Positions 25,559 through 35,400 are shown, numbered from the stretch's first letter. The stretch: 64,000 bases of DNA from an uncultured Blautia sp. (GCF_934424005.1 NZ_CAKRXI010000010.1:12597-76596); one strand, 5' to 3'. Program-made: numbers and translations. Notes: generated by a model from the sequence alone, not told the origin.

Positions 25559-27124
25559 TTATTTCTCTTCTTCAAACTCAAACGGTTTTATCTGACGAAC
25601 AACATCCATGATGGTTCCGTCACGACCTTCGATGATGCCGACTACACGGTCACTGAATTCTACCTTCTGCGGCTCACCTGCGATCTCGTATGCGATGTCA
25701 CGCAGATGTTCGATCGTTGTAAACGGAAGATCTACATCTTTCATTGCCTCGATGAGGTCTTTTCTCTTAGGGTTGACTGCAATACCATAGTCTGTGATAA
25801 CTACGTCTACGCTCTCACCCGGTGTCGTAACTGTGGTAACATCTGTACAGATTGCCGGTGTTCTTCCCTGAAGAAGAGGTGCAATAACAATCGCACATTT
25901 TGCACCTGCTGCGGTATCCGGGTGTCCACCCTGTGCACCTGTGATCATACCATTGGAATCCACAACAACGTTGCAGTTAAAGTGTACGTCAACTTCCAGA
26001 GCTGCAAGAATTACGAAATCCAGTTTGTTTACAACAGCACCTTTGTTGAACGGATTCGCATACTCGCCTGCACTGATGCGGTAGTGATGAAGGTCTTTGA
26101 CAGATTCTACAGCAGCAAGGTCAAAGTCCTGTGTATCCAGAAGTGCATCAACCTGTCCATCGATCAGAAGCTGACACATCGGTTTTGTCAGACCACCGAC
26201 ACCAAATCTCATGCGGATTCCACGCTCTTTCATGACTTTTGCCAGAGAGATTGTGGAAGCAATGGAAGCTCCGCCGACACCTGTCTGGTAGGAAAATCCG
26301 TCTTTAAAATACGGAGTGTTTACAACAAACTGTGTACAATAATCTGCCATCATGAGTTTTCTCATATCTGTGGTAGGTTTTGCTGCACCGGTTGCAATCT
26401 TGTTCGGATCACCGATTGCATCTACTTCTACGACATAATCCACATTTGTCATGGAAATATGCGCTGGGAAATTTGGAAATGGAACCATGCAGTCTGTAAT
26501 TGCAACTACATGATCTGCATAATCTGCATCTGCCATTGCATAAGAAAGTACACCACAGTCAGATTTTCCACCGATACCACGGCAGTTTCCGTATTCGTCA
26601 CAGGTTGGTGTTCCGATGAAAGCAATGTCAATTTTTGTCTCACCTGTTACCAGTGCACGGACACGTCCACCATGAGAACGCATAATTGCAAGCCCCTGAA
26701 GCTTACCATTGGAGATTGCCTCCCCGATTTTTCCACGTACACCGGAAGACTGGATATTTGTGATCGTTCCATCTTCAATATATTCAACAAGCTCATCCTG
26801 GGCTTTTCCAAGGGAACTTGCACAGATTGTGATGTCTTTGATCCCCATCTCGTGAATCTCTCGCATGACCATGTTTACTACATAGTCACCTTCACGGAAA
26901 TGATGATGGAAGCTGACTGTCATGCCATTCTTGATACCGCATTTTACAAGTACATCATGAATGCTGTCTACAACTTTGCTTCCATTTGAATTGATCACGC
27001 ATCTTGTGTTTGCGCCATGTCTCTGAAAAACATGTCCATCGAAATGATGATTTCCCTGAAATACTTCTTTTCCTGTTTCTTTCAGAATTTCTTCCGGAAT
27101 ATCTCTGCCAACTGCATTAATCAT
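25559..27124 (-). CDS. citF: citrate lyase alpha subunit (citrate:acetyl-ACP transferase)
   Basis: 521 residues, normal CitF length. Transfers the citryl group onto the acyl carrier, releasing acetate. Start MINAVGRDIPEEIL at 27124, with AAGGGGGA 8 bp upstream; the longer open frame overlaps citE. Glycine-rich and CoA-transferase-like features are seen, e.g. GVGGASIASTISLAK, GVGGLTKPMCQLL and GAQGGHPDTAAGAKC. The start codon comes right after the citE stop, so the two are translationally coupled. Confidence 0.96.
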   Translation of the reverse strand: MINAVGRDIPEEILKETGKEVFQGNHHFDGHVFQRHGANTRCVINSNGSKVVDSIHDVLVKCGIKNGMTVSFHHHFREGDYVVNMVMREIHEMGIKDITICASSLGKAQDELVEYIEDGTITNIQSSGVRGKIGEAISNGKLQGLAIMRSHGGRVRALVTGETKIDIAFIGTPTCDEYGNCRGIGGKSDCGVLSYAMADADYADHVVAITDCMVPFPNFPAHISMTNVDYVVEVDAIGDPNKIATGAAKPTTDMRKLMMADYCTQFVVNTPYFKDGFSYQTGVGGASIASTISLAKVMKERGIRMRFGVGGLTKPMCQLLIDGQVDALLDTQDFDLAAVESVKDLHHYRISAGEYANPFNKGAVVNKLDFVILAALEVDVHFNCNVVVDSNGMITGAQGGHPDTAAGAKCAIVIAPLLQGRTPAICTDVTTVTTPGESVDVVITDYGIAVNPKRKDLIEAMKDVDLPFTTIEHLRDIAYEIAGEPQKVEFSDRVVGIIEGRDGTIMDVVRQIKPFEFEEEK

Positions 27125-27125
27125 C

Positions 27126-28028
27126 TTATAAATCCCCCTTATACACGCCTGATGCCTTTGCAAGTGCGATTGTTCTTTTTGCACCGTCATAGAAGGCAAT
27201 ATCTATCATCTTTCCGTCTACTGTGAATACGCCGATACCCTGTGCTTTTTTCTCATCAATCTCACGTACTACTTTTTCTGCAAAAATAATATCTTTCTGT
27301 TTTGGTGTGTAAATGTCATGTACAACGTTGATCTGACGAGGGTTGATGATGGATTTTCCGTCAAATCCCATCAGGTGGATAGTCTCTACATCCTGGCGGA
27401 AGCCTTCCATATTATCAAGATCTGTGTAAACGGTATCGAAACACTGAACGCCTGCGGCTCTTGCTGCGATCACAAGGTTCTGTCTGGCACCCATCAGTTC
27501 GATTCCGGTTCCTGTGATGTGTGTCTGGAGGTCTTTTGTATAATCACCACCGGAAAGTGCGATACCAAAAAGTCTTTCGCTGGATTCACAGATATCAAGG
27601 GCTTTCATAACACCCCTTGCAGACTCAACGGCTGCCATGATCAGGACGCTTCCTTCCGGACGTCCGAATTCTTTTTCTGCATAAGCGATCTCACGCTCTA
27701 CAAGCTGTACATCCTGTGCACTCTCTGTCTTAGGAATACGGATGGAATCGCATCCCCCCACTACAGAACAGCGGATATCTTCTTTCCAGTAAGGGCTGTC
27801 CAGTCCGTTAATTCTGACTACTCGTTCACAACCACGGTAATTGATCGTCTTCAGTGCATGATAGAGTGAAAAACGTGCTGCATCCTTCTGATTCTCTGCT
27901 ACTGCATCTTCCAGATCAAGCATGATGGAATCCGGTTTGTAAATATATGGATCTTTGATAAGTCCTGGTTTCTGTGCATTCAGGAACATCATGGTTCTTC
28001 TCAGTCGTTTTTTGTTCGGATTGTTCAT
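27126..28028 (-). CDS. citE: citrate lyase beta subunit (citryl-ACP lyase)
   Basis: 300 residues. Cleaves citryl-thioester to oxaloacetate and acetyl-thioester, TIM-barrel HpcH/HpaI fold. Visible motifs: SIMLDLEDAVAENQKDAAR (~35-53, metal-binding Glu/Asp), VVRINGLDSPYW, ALSGGDYTKDL and GFDGKSIINPRQI. Start at the ATG at 28028 behind GGGGAGGGG; it overlaps the citD stop as ATGA. Confidence 0.96.
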   Translation of the reverse strand: MNNPNKKRLRRTMMFLNAQKPGLIKDPYIYKPDSIMLDLEDAVAENQKDAARFSLYHALKTINYRGCERVVRINGLDSPYWKEDIRCSVVGGCDSIRIPKTESAQDVQLVEREIAYAEKEFGRPEGSVLIMAAVESARGVMKALDICESSERLFGIALSGGDYTKDLQTHITGTGIELMGARQNLVIAARAAGVQCFDTVYTDLDNMEGFRQDVETIHLMGFDGKSIINPRQINVVHDIYTPKQKDIIFAEKVVREIDEKKAQGIGVFTVDGKMIDIAFYDGAKRTIALAKASGVYKGDL

Positions 28029-28324
28029 CGGATAGCCCCTCCCCATGGTAAATGTTCGGTCTGTAATACAGAACGGTAAACTGCCGCCTCGATGCGCGCT
28101 TTGATCGTGCAGTCGAGTGCACCTTTATCTACGATTGTAAGTTTTACATCTTCTACTCCAAGATTATCGAGCGTTTCCAGAGCAACCTTACGAATCTGGT
28201 TTCCGTACTGATTAATGACGGAGCTTTCAAGGGAAAAATCCACTTTTCCTTCGCCCTTTTCTACTGTTACCTGACAGTCACTCGATTCCAGAGTTCCTGC
28301 TATGGCTGGTCTTGCGATATCCAT
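28025..28324 (-). CDS. citD: citrate lyase gamma subunit (acyl carrier protein)
   Basis: 99 residues. Carries the phosphoribosyl-dephospho-CoA arm. N-terminus MDIARPAIAGTLESSD places Ser at position 14, the known attachment residue in CitD; the C-terminal half has DKGALDCTIKARIEAAV. Start at 28324 behind AAAGGAGG. First gene of the minus-strand cit operon, 108 bp downstream of the candidate operator. Confidence 0.95.
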   Translation of the reverse strand: MDIARPAIAGTLESSDCQVTVEKGEGKVDFSLESSVINQYGNQIRKVALETLDNLGVEDVKLTIVDKGALDCTIKARIEAAVYRSVLQTEHLPWGGAIR

Positions 28325-28422
28325 GTTTATCCTCCTTTTGTCCGGTGGTGCAGTGATCATCGGATGTTTGTTTGATGTCTTTTTGATCTGTAGATATCGT
28401 AAGATTTGAACCTTACATGGGA

Positions 28423-28452
28423 AATATAGTTTTTCTTAATATTTGTTAAGAT
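28423..28452 (-). promoter_or_regulatory. citDEFG promoter region with candidate operator
   Basis: TTCTTA-N8-TAAGAT at 28433-28452, and on minus a TATATT box at plus 28423-28428 four bases further on. The operator thus covers the -35 position, the placement expected for an activator such as an OmpR-type regulator. The site resembles those at 18021 and 21281. Confidence 0.55.
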
Positions 28453-28495
28453 TCGGAGATATCAATCTGTATTTCACATTTCAGGAAATCAAAAA

Positions 28496-28518
28496 CCCCC
28501 AGGATTAACTCCTGAGGG
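28496..28518. terminator. terminator-like hairpin between divergent genes
   Basis: CCCCCAGGA / TCCTGAGGG around TTAAC, with TTTTTGATTT following on minus and CTTTCTT on plus. It sits between divergently transcribed citD and an MFS gene, where no transcript should end, so it may be a relic or end a short leader or antisense transcript. Confidence 0.7.
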
Positions 28519-28614
28519 CTTTCTTACCTTATAGTATAAGAAATATCTATTCAGCAACTTATTTTTGGGTTATGATATATAATATCATCACACAAAAAAC
28601 AGGAGCAAAGAAAA

Positions 28615-29763
28615 ATGGTATTTTTATTAGCAATTATTTATCTTTCATTTATCAGCCTCGGACTTCCGGATGCTCTGCTCGGTGCAGCATGGCCGAATAT
28701 GTATCCACAATTTCAGGTTCCAGTGTCTTACGCGGGAATAATCTCCATGATCATAGCATTTGGAACTATTATTTCCAGTCTGCAAAGCGATCGTCTCACA
28801 AGAAAATTTGGAACAGGTAAAGTAACTGCCGTAAGTGTTGGTATTACTGCATTTGCCCTGTGGGGATTTTCCATCAGCCACAGTTTTATCCTCTTATGCT
28901 TATGGGCAATCCCTTACGGTCTTGGTGCCGGAAGTGTAGACGCTTCTTTAAACAATTATGTTGCATTGCATTATTCCAGCAAACACATGAGCTGGCTGCA
29001 TTGTATGTGGGGCATCGGAGCTACACTCGGTCCTTATATCATGGGTGCCGTACTGACTGGCGGCGCCACATGGAATACAGGATATCGAATTATTTCTGTA
29101 TTACAGATCGCGCTTACAGCGGTTCTGATATTCAGTCTTCCAAAATGGAAAGGACAAAACACATCATCTGATGAAACAGTCCATGGAAAAGCTCTTTCTC
29201 TGAAAGAAATCCTCGCAATTCCGGGTGCAAAAGCAGTTATGATCTGCTTCTTCTGCTATTGTGCCATTGAATCAACAACCATGTTATGGGCAAGCAGTTA
29301 CCTGCATCTGGCAAAAGGTGTAGATGCAAAAACTGCTGCTTCCTTTGCCGGTATGTTTTGTATCGGCATTACTATTGGCCGTGGAATCAATGGTTTTATT
29401 GCCATGAAATTAAAAGACTGCCAGATGATCCGGATGGGACAGGCAATCATTCTTGCTGGTATTATCGTGATGATACTTCCTTTTGGAAAGACGGTTTCAC
29501 TGATTGGTTTTTCATTGATCGGACTGGGTTGTGCACCCGTCTACCCCTGCATTATCCACTCCACACCGTCACATTTTGGTGCGGAACGCTCACAGGCAAT
29601 TATCGGTGTGCAAATGGCAAGTGCTTACGTTGGAACATGCCTTATGCCGCCATTGTTTGGCCTGATTGCAAATCACATATCTATCAGATTATTGCCCGTA
29701 TATTTACTGATTTTACTTGCATTGATGGTATATATGCATGAACTGCTGGAAAGAAAATGTTAA
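28615..29763 (+). CDS. MFS transporter
   Basis: 382 residues, about 12 hydrophobic segments. Major facilitator protein with G-L-P-D-A-L-L-G-A-A-W-P near the N-terminus and SDRLTRKFGTGKV in the loop between helices 2 and 3 (the MFS motif-A position). It resembles the group with FucP-like sugar/proton symporters and YfkF-like efflux proteins. AGGAG lies 8 bp before the ATG. Single gene, divergent from citDEFG. Substrate not predictable. Confidence 0.88.
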   Translation: MVFLLAIIYLSFISLGLPDALLGAAWPNMYPQFQVPVSYAGIISMIIAFGTIISSLQSDRLTRKFGTGKVTAVSVGITAFALWGFSISHSFILLCLWAIPYGLGAGSVDASLNNYVALHYSSKHMSWLHCMWGIGATLGPYIMGAVLTGGATWNTGYRIISVLQIALTAVLIFSLPKWKGQNTSSDETVHGKALSLKEILAIPGAKAVMICFFCYCAIESTTMLWASSYLHLAKGVDAKTAASFAGMFCIGITIGRGINGFIAMKLKDCQMIRMGQAIILAGIIVMILPFGKTVSLIGFSLIGLGCAPVYPCIIHSTPSHFGAERSQAIIGVQMASAYVGTCLMPPLFGLIANHISIRLLPVYLLILLALMVYMHELLERKC

Positions 29764-29978
29764 GCTATCACGTTTCATGAGCTTATGTCAATCTATTTTT
29801 CACGTTTAATTGTTTTCATATTCAATGCATCTTAATTTTGTTTCTTTCATCTATCACAGATGCATTTTGGACACTAATGTATCTTCTCTTTGTGTAATTT
29901 TATATCCGAGGATGCATTTTTACAACAGATTACATCTTCAACCTACATTTCTTTAGACTTTAAGATACTTTCTTCTTA

Positions 29979-30866
29979 TCAGAAATTGCTCTCTTTTCTG
30001 TTTGTCTGCTCTCTGCAGGCATTTCCTATATTTGTCAGGCAAAGTACTGTTGCGATCAGGAAAAGTCCCGGGATCAGGATGATCCACCAGGATCCTGTCA
30101 TCAGTGCTTTATCTGACAGAGACAGCATACTTCCCCAGGTTATAACTTCAATCGGAAGTCCAATTCCCATAAAACTCAAGGTAGCCTCAGAGATCATTGC
30201 TGTTCTTACGTTCATGACAACCATAAACATGATCGATGAGAAGAAATTTGGTACCAGATGCTTCCACAAAATGCGGAAGAACCCTGCTCCCATACATTTT
30301 GCTGCAATGATGTACTCACTATTTCGAATCTGTCGAACCTCGGTACGTACTACCTTCGCAATGCTGGTCCAGCTGGTCACACCAATTACAAATGACAGGC
30401 TAAGGATATTTGCATTTCCCAGGATAGCCTGCAGTAAAATGATCAGAAGCAGTGTTGGTATACTCAAAAAAACTTCTGTAAATCGCATGATCAGTTCGTC
30501 AAGCCACGCCGGTGCCACACCACTGAAGGCGCCAACTACCACCGCTATAAAAGTAGAAATCACCGTAGCCAATCCACCGATCAGAATTGAAATTCTTCCC
30601 CCATACCAGATCATGGAAAAGATATCTCTTCCCATGGTATCTGTTCCAAAAAGGAACTCCGTATTTGGAGCCTTATTGTAATTGAGAAGATCCATATAGG
30701 CAGGATCCTTTGTCATGATTAGTTCTGCTCCCAGACAGCCCAGTATGATAAGAATCAATATTACTGCTGAAACAACTGGTTTACCTTCGTACCACTTTTT
30801 CTTTGATTTTGAAATTACAGTTTCTGTTTTTCTGATTCCTGCCAGTTCAAATGAATTATTCGTCAT
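29979..30866 (-). CDS. oppC: oligopeptide ABC transporter permease
   Basis: 295 residues. Inner-membrane permease of a peptide/nickel-type ABC importer, with an extended N-terminal cytoplasmic segment, one early helix (VSAVILILIILGCLGAEL) and the DppC-type FGTDTMGRDIFSMIWYGGR signature, followed by five core helices and an EAA-like loop (YIIAAKCMGAGFFRIL). Start overlaps the oppB stop as ATGA; GGAGG lies upstream. Last gene of oppADFBC. The 215 bases downstream contain only A/T-rich DNA with three ATGCATC repeats. Confidence 0.92.
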   Translation of the reverse strand: MTNNSFELAGIRKTETVISKSKKKWYEGKPVVSAVILILIILGCLGAELIMTKDPAYMDLLNYNKAPNTEFLFGTDTMGRDIFSMIWYGGRISILIGGLATVISTFIAVVVGAFSGVAPAWLDELIMRFTEVFLSIPTLLLIILLQAILGNANILSLSFVIGVTSWTSIAKVVRTEVRQIRNSEYIIAAKCMGAGFFRILWKHLVPNFFSSIMFMVVMNVRTAMISEATLSFMGIGLPIEVITWGSMLSLSDKALMTGSWWIILIPGLFLIATVLCLTNIGNACREQTNRKESNF

Positions 30867-31867
30867 CCTTCCACCACCTCCGATTTCTCGGTTATCACTT
30901 CATCCTTCATACGAGGATCAATCTGTTCATTGATAGTCTGACTGATGATATTACAGAAAATAACCAGGATTCCTGACATCATACAAAGCAGCATCAGCAG
31001 ATTGTAATCATGGTATCTGGCGCTCTCATAAGACAGAGCTCCTATTCCAGGATACGAAAATACACTTTCTACAACATAAGTTCCGCCAAGTACATGCGGA
31101 ACTGCAATAGCCATGATGCTTAAGTAAGCAGGCATTACGTTTCGAACACAGTGTCTGAACATAAGCTTTTTCTTATCTAATCCCTTGGCCTTAGCCAGAA
31201 GCACGTAATCTGCACGGACTTCTTCCAGGATCTTATTTCGGATCATGTAAGCGTAGTACCACAGATGCTCCAGAACTACGATCGTCAAAGGCATGATCAG
31301 ATGAATCACCCTGTCTCCGGCATCTCCTGCCTTTCCGGTACTGTAAGCACCACTGCTTGGAAGGATCTTGAGATTTACGGAGAAAATAAGGATCAGTACC
31401 AACGCCATCCAGAATTCCGGGATACAGCTGGATATCGTACCCAGTTTACATAAAATCCGGTCTGCCAGCCGGTTTTCGTACCAGGCACACAGGATTCCCA
31501 GAAGCAATGCTCCCGCGAACATAATGACAAATCCAATTCCTCCCAGCAAAAGCGTGTTGCCAATACGACCGCCGATCACTTCCAATACATCCTGCTTGTA
31601 TTTAAATGAAATACCAAATTCTCCATGAAAAGCATTTTTTATCCATTTCACATACTGCACAGAAATTGGCTCGTTCAGTCCCAGTTTTTCCATAGCCCAT
31701 TCACGTTCTTCCGGGCTCATCTTTTCTGTGCGGTCACCATAATAAGAAATCAGCGGATCTCCCGGTGCCAGACGTGCCACATAAAATACAGCAACAGACA
31801 ATATAAATACTGAGATCAGGAAGATCAGACATTTTTTACCATAGTAGACGAACTTTTTTTGTCTCAT
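30863..31867 (-). CDS. oppB: oligopeptide ABC transporter permease
   Basis: 334 residues. DppB/OppB-type permease: first helix IFLISVFILSVAVFYVA, RLAPGDPL motif right after it, GEFGISFKYKQDV, and an EAA loop ADYVLLAKAKGLDKKK. Start is the ATG at 31867 overlapping the oppF TAA, with GGGGTG 9 bp before. Forms the translocation pore together with OppC. Confidence 0.92.
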   Translation of the reverse strand: MRQKKFVYYGKKCLIFLISVFILSVAVFYVARLAPGDPLISYYGDRTEKMSPEEREWAMEKLGLNEPISVQYVKWIKNAFHGEFGISFKYKQDVLEVIGGRIGNTLLLGGIGFVIMFAGALLLGILCAWYENRLADRILCKLGTISSCIPEFWMALVLILIFSVNLKILPSSGAYSTGKAGDAGDRVIHLIMPLTIVVLEHLWYYAYMIRNKILEEVRADYVLLAKAKGLDKKKLMFRHCVRNVMPAYLSIMAIAVPHVLGGTYVVESVFSYPGIGALSYESARYHDYNLLMLLCMMSGILVIFCNIISQTINEQIDPRMKDEVITEKSEVVEG

Positions 31868-32778
31868 TATATGCTGCACCCCTTTCCGTCAGCCGGGAGC
31901 ATTGCAAAATGCCCTGGTGATACTTCTGTCCACACGCTGTTTTCCATTCCTTCGCCATCATAATACTGCAGGACTCTTTTTCTTTCCCGGATCGGGTCCG
32001 GCACAGGAATTGCAGACAGCAGTGTTTTTGTATAAGGGTGCACCGGATTGGAATACAATTCCTCCGATGGTGCCAGTTCTACCAGTTTTCCATGATACAT
32101 TACCCCAACACGGTCACAGAGATATTCAACCATAGCCAGGTCGTGAGCAATAAACAAGAATGTAAATCCGTGCTCCTCCTGCAGATGGCGGAACAGGTTC
32201 ACGATCTGTGCCTGTATGGAAACATCCAGAGAAGCGATTGGTTCATCAGCTACCAGAAATTCTGGCTCCATACATAAGGATCTGGCTATTGCCACGCGCT
32301 GTCTCTGACCGCCGGACAATTCGGATGGATAACGGTCCAGAAAACTGTTCTCAAGTCCTACATATTCCATCTGAAAGGCAGCTTCTTTTATATAGCTTCC
32401 TCTCGGAGGTGTGATATGCTGGATCCTCATTGGTTCCGTAATAATATCTGACACCTTCATCTTCTGATTCAGACTGGAGGCAGAATCCTGAAAGATCATC
32501 TGGCGTCTGGTCTGAAGCATTTTTTTATTCTTTCTGAATTCTTTTTTGTCACAGATATTTACATCTTTGTACCAGATTTCTCCCTGAGCCGGCTGATAGA
32601 TATTCATCAGACATCTGGCTACGGTAGATTTTCCGGAACCGGATTCTCCTACCAGGCCAAAAATTTCACCTTTGTGGATCTGGAAAGAGACATCATCCAC
32701 AGCCTTTACTTTGATCTTTTTCGTCAGATGAAACTGCTGGGTCAGATGCCTGACATCTAATAATACTTCTTTACTCAC
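31867..32778 (-). CDS. oppF: oligopeptide ABC transporter ATP-binding protein
   Basis: 303 residues. ATPase with Walker [10 protein letters not shown], signature [12 protein letters not shown], Walker [13 protein letters not shown] and the OppF-type C-terminal extension ([16 protein letters not shown]). Start is a GTG at 32778 ([16 protein letters not shown]), seven bases after GGGAGGAC and overlapping the oppD stop; earlier in-frame ATGs lie inside oppD. Confidence 0.93.
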   Translation of the reverse strand: MSKEVLLDVRHLTQQFHLTKKIKVKAVDDVSFQIHKGEIFGLVGESGSGKSTVARCLMNIYQPAQGEIWYKDVNICDKKEFRKNKKMLQTRRQMIFQDSASSLNQKMKVSDIITEPMRIQHITPPRGSYIKEAAFQMEYVGLENSFLDRYPSELSGGQRQRVAIARSLCMEPEFLVADEPIASLDVSIQAQIVNLFRHLQEEHGFTFLFIAHDLAMVEYLCDRVGVMYHGKLVELAPSEELYSNPVHPYTKTLLSAIPVPDPIRERKRVLQYYDGEGMENSVWTEVSPGHFAMLPADGKGCSI

Positions 32779-33784
32779 TGTACTGTCCTCCCATAGGTGA
32801 TTTGATCTGTGGTGCCCTTGGGTCCAACAGCCAGGTTGCCGCATAATGCGTGTCTGTGATCTTAAATATAGGCGGCATTTCTTCATAATCAATATTCAGA
32901 GCATATTCATTTCGACATGCAAAAGCATCCCCCTCAGGCGGATCGATCAATGTAGGCGGCATGCCAGGAATTGTGTACAGACTTTCTTTTCCATTTGCAA
33001 ATGCCGGAAGTGATCTCATCAGTCCCCAGGTATATGGGTGTCTCGGATCATAATAGACTTCCTCTGCTGTGCCGATCTCCACGATCTTGCCTGCATACAT
33101 TACCGCTACCCTGTCTGCAACACGGGCAACTACTCCCAGATCATGAGATACCAGTATGGTAGCTGTTCCAAGCTTCATCTGAATTTCGCGCAGAAGATCC
33201 AGAATCTGCGCCTGGATGGTCACATCCAGTGCCGTGGTCGGCTCATCCGCAAATAAAATATCCGGATCAGCAGCCAATGCGATCGCCATAACACATCTCT
33301 GGCGCATTCCACCGGAAAACTGCCATGGATACTGGTGATAACGTTCCTTTGGATGAGAGATGCCCACCAGTTCCATAAGTTCCAGAACCTTTTGATTTAC
33401 CTGTTCTTTTGTATAATTTTTATTATGTATCAACACTGCTTCCGCGATCTGTTTTCCAATTTTAATCGTTGGATTCAGGGATGTCATAGGATCCTGAAAG
33501 ATCATGGAAAAAATTCTTCCACGAAGCTTCTGCATCTCTTTCTCCCTGTAACAGGTGATATCCTGCCCGTTAACGCTGATGCTTCCCTCTTTGATCCTAG
33601 CACTTGGCGGCAAAAGCTTCATGATGCTTTTGCAAAGTACACTCTTTCCGCATCCGGATTCTCCAACTATAGCCAGCACTTCTCCCTTTTTTAACGAAAA
33701 AGAGACATCTCTTACCGCCTGGACCTCTCCCGAAGGACCATCTATGCTGACTGAAAGATTTTTGACCTCTAATAAATGTTCCAT
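32771..33784 (-). CDS. oppD: oligopeptide ABC transporter ATP-binding protein
   Basis: 337 residues. Walker [10 protein letters not shown], signature [12 protein letters not shown], Walker [15 protein letters not shown], and the C-terminal oligopeptide-transporter extension with [13 protein letters not shown] containing one Cys (OppD/DppD proteins often bind a 4Fe-4S cluster here with more Cys). Start at the ATG at 33784 behind AAGGG. Read-through from oppA is limited by the terminator at 33809. Confidence 0.93.
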   Translation of the reverse strand: MEHLLEVKNLSVSIDGPSGEVQAVRDVSFSLKKGEVLAIVGESGCGKSVLCKSIMKLLPPSARIKEGSISVNGQDITCYREKEMQKLRGRIFSMIFQDPMTSLNPTIKIGKQIAEAVLIHNKNYTKEQVNQKVLELMELVGISHPKERYHQYPWQFSGGMRQRCVMAIALAADPDILFADEPTTALDVTIQAQILDLLREIQMKLGTATILVSHDLGVVARVADRVAVMYAGKIVEIGTAEEVYYDPRHPYTWGLMRSLPAFANGKESLYTIPGMPPTLIDPPEGDAFACRNEYALNIDYEEMPPIFKITDTHYAATWLLDPRAPQIKSPMGGQYSE

Positions 33785-33808
33785 TTTCAACCCTTTTTCC
33801 GCTCGTGT

Positions 33809-33834
33809 AAAAAGGGGGCACTCCGCGTGCCCCC
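33809..33834 (-). terminator. attenuating terminator between oppA and oppD
   Basis: Perfect 8-bp GC-rich stem GGGGGCAC / GTGCCCCC (33814-33821, 33827-33834) followed on minus by five T. It lies inside the operon and should make the binding protein more abundant than the membrane complex. Confidence 0.88.
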
Positions 33835-33858
33835 GTCACAACCCTTATCTCGTTTTAT

Positions 33859-35400
33859 TTATTCAATAGTCCAGTCTGCAACATTCCAGAAAATACCAAC
33901 TCCGTGATGTCCCATAATGGTATCAGGATTGATTCCCTTGATATTGCTGTCAGCAACATAGTTTGCATCGATATAACAGATCATTGCATAAGCCGGATCC
34001 TCTGCAAGAGCTTTCTGGAAATTAGCATAAGCTTCTTTACGAACTTCCGGATCTGCGGACTGTCTTGCTTCTGTCAGATATTTATCAACTTCTTCGTTAG
34101 AGTAGCTGGAGTAGTTTGCTCCCTTATCTGTTCCGAATACTTTATATGTATGATCGTCAGCGTCAAACGGGCTTCCCCATCCGATCAGGAATGCCATCTG
34201 TCCAGCCCAGTCTGTCTGTGCCGGAATCTCAACAGATACATCCATACCGATTTCCTTCAGTTCCTGTGCTGCGATCTGAGCCATGTCTATACGTACCTGA
34301 TCTCCAGAGCTTACGCTGATCACAAAACCTACTTTTTCGCCGTTGCGGTAGTAGAATCCGTCGTCACCCATTTCACATCCGGCAGCTTCAAGGATTTCTT
34401 TTGATTTTTCCGGATTGTAATCATAATGCTCAACATCTTCACAGTTGTAGATATTTCTCTGAAGAGGACCATAAGCAGGCATTCCCTGTCCCAGGATAAC
34501 TGCGTCGATGATTGCCTGACGGTCAAGTCCGTAGCATACTGCCGGGATCAGGTCACGGTTTTTCTGCCAGTATTCGTTTCCAAAGTTGAACATGATTCCA
34601 CGATAATCAGCAGTCTTCATATCATAACATGTATAAGCATCGTCTCCGGCAAAAGCTGCTGCATCCTTTGGAGTTAAAAGAGCCAGATCCAGTTCTCCGG
34701 ATTTTAACTGAAGAGCTTTTGCATTGTCATCTGGTACGATCTTAAATACGATTTTATCGATAGAAGGCTCACCTTTGAAGTAATCTTCATTTTTAACAAG
34801 TGTGATAGCCTGTCCTTCATCCCAGGATTCAATTTTGTATGGGCCAGTTCCAACCGGGTTACGGAAGAAATCAGATGTCTGCATATCTTCTCCCTCAAGC
34901 AGATGCTTAGGAAGAACTGCCATTGTCATATAGTCAAGAAATGCAACGTTTTTGTCCTCGAGTTTGAATTCAACTGTATGGTCATCAACCACGTTGATCT
35001 CTTCTACATCTTCGTAGTTTGGTGCATTCTCAGAACCATTTTCCGGATCCATGATAGCTTCGATCGTAAATTTAACATCGTCTGCTGTAACAGGTTCGCC
35101 ATCCTGCCATTTAGCATCTTCTGCCATGTGGAATGTGTAGGTATTTGTTGCATCATCAAATTCCCAGCTTTCTGCCAGTCCCGGAACTACCTGATTGTCT
35201 CCGTCATGAGCAGTCAATCCATTGAAAATCAGAATATTGATCTCGCCATGTTCGTCCATAGCCGGGTTGATTCTGGTATAATCTCCGCTTCCGTATACCA
35301 GTGTTGTTTCTTCGTCTGCCAGTACAGGCACTGTGGTTCCGGCACTGACCAGTGATACAGTCAGAAGCATTCCGGCAATTGTTAAAATCCCCTTTTTCAT
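33859..35400 (-). CDS. oppA: peptide ABC transporter substrate-binding protein
   Basis: 513 residues, family-5 solute-binding protein. Conserved segments: EPVTADDVKFTIEAIMDPEN, NPVGTGPYKIESW and YGLDRQAIIDAV. The signal peptide (MKKGILTIAGMLLTVSLVSA) has no lipobox Cys and appears cleaved at V-L-A, which is unusual for a Gram-positive importer, where the protein would be lost unless held by the complex. Start behind a GAGGG site. First gene of oppADFBC. Peptide is the default ligand; other family-5 ligands remain possible. Confidence 0.9.
   Translation of the reverse strand: MKKGILTIAGMLLTVSLVSAGTTVPVLADEETTLVYGSGDYTRINPAMDEHGEINILIFNGLTAHDGDNQVVPGLAESWEFDDATNTYTFHMAEDAKWQDGEPVTADDVKFTIEAIMDPENGSENAPNYEDVEEINVVDDHTVEFKLEDKNVAFLDYMTMAVLPKHLLEGEDMQTSDFFRNPVGTGPYKIESWDEGQAITLVKNEDYFKGEPSIDKIVFKIVPDDNAKALQLKSGELDLALLTPKDAAAFAGDDAYTCYDMKTADYRGIMFNFGNEYWQKNRDLIPAVCYGLDRQAIIDAVILGQGMPAYGPLQRNIYNCEDVEHYDYNPEKSKEILEAAGCEMGDDGFYYRNGEKVGFVISVSSGDQVRIDMAQIAAQELKEIGMDVSVEIPAQTDWAGQMAFLIGWGSPFDADDHTYKVFGTDKGANYSSYSNEEVDKYLTEARQSADPEVRKEAYANFQKALAEDPAYAMICYIDANYVADSNIKGINPDTIMGHHGVGIFWNVADWTIE

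Noticed and set aside
25706..26989. 427-codon open frame on plus opposite citF
   Set aside because: It is the mirror of a strongly conserved gene, is full of Cys and His from antisense codons, and has no ribosome site or family resemblance.
29764..29978. three ATGCATC copies in the MFS-oppC gap
   Set aside because: Short, irregularly spaced 7-mers in A/T-rich DNA; compatible with chance, and no pairing or coding signal links them.
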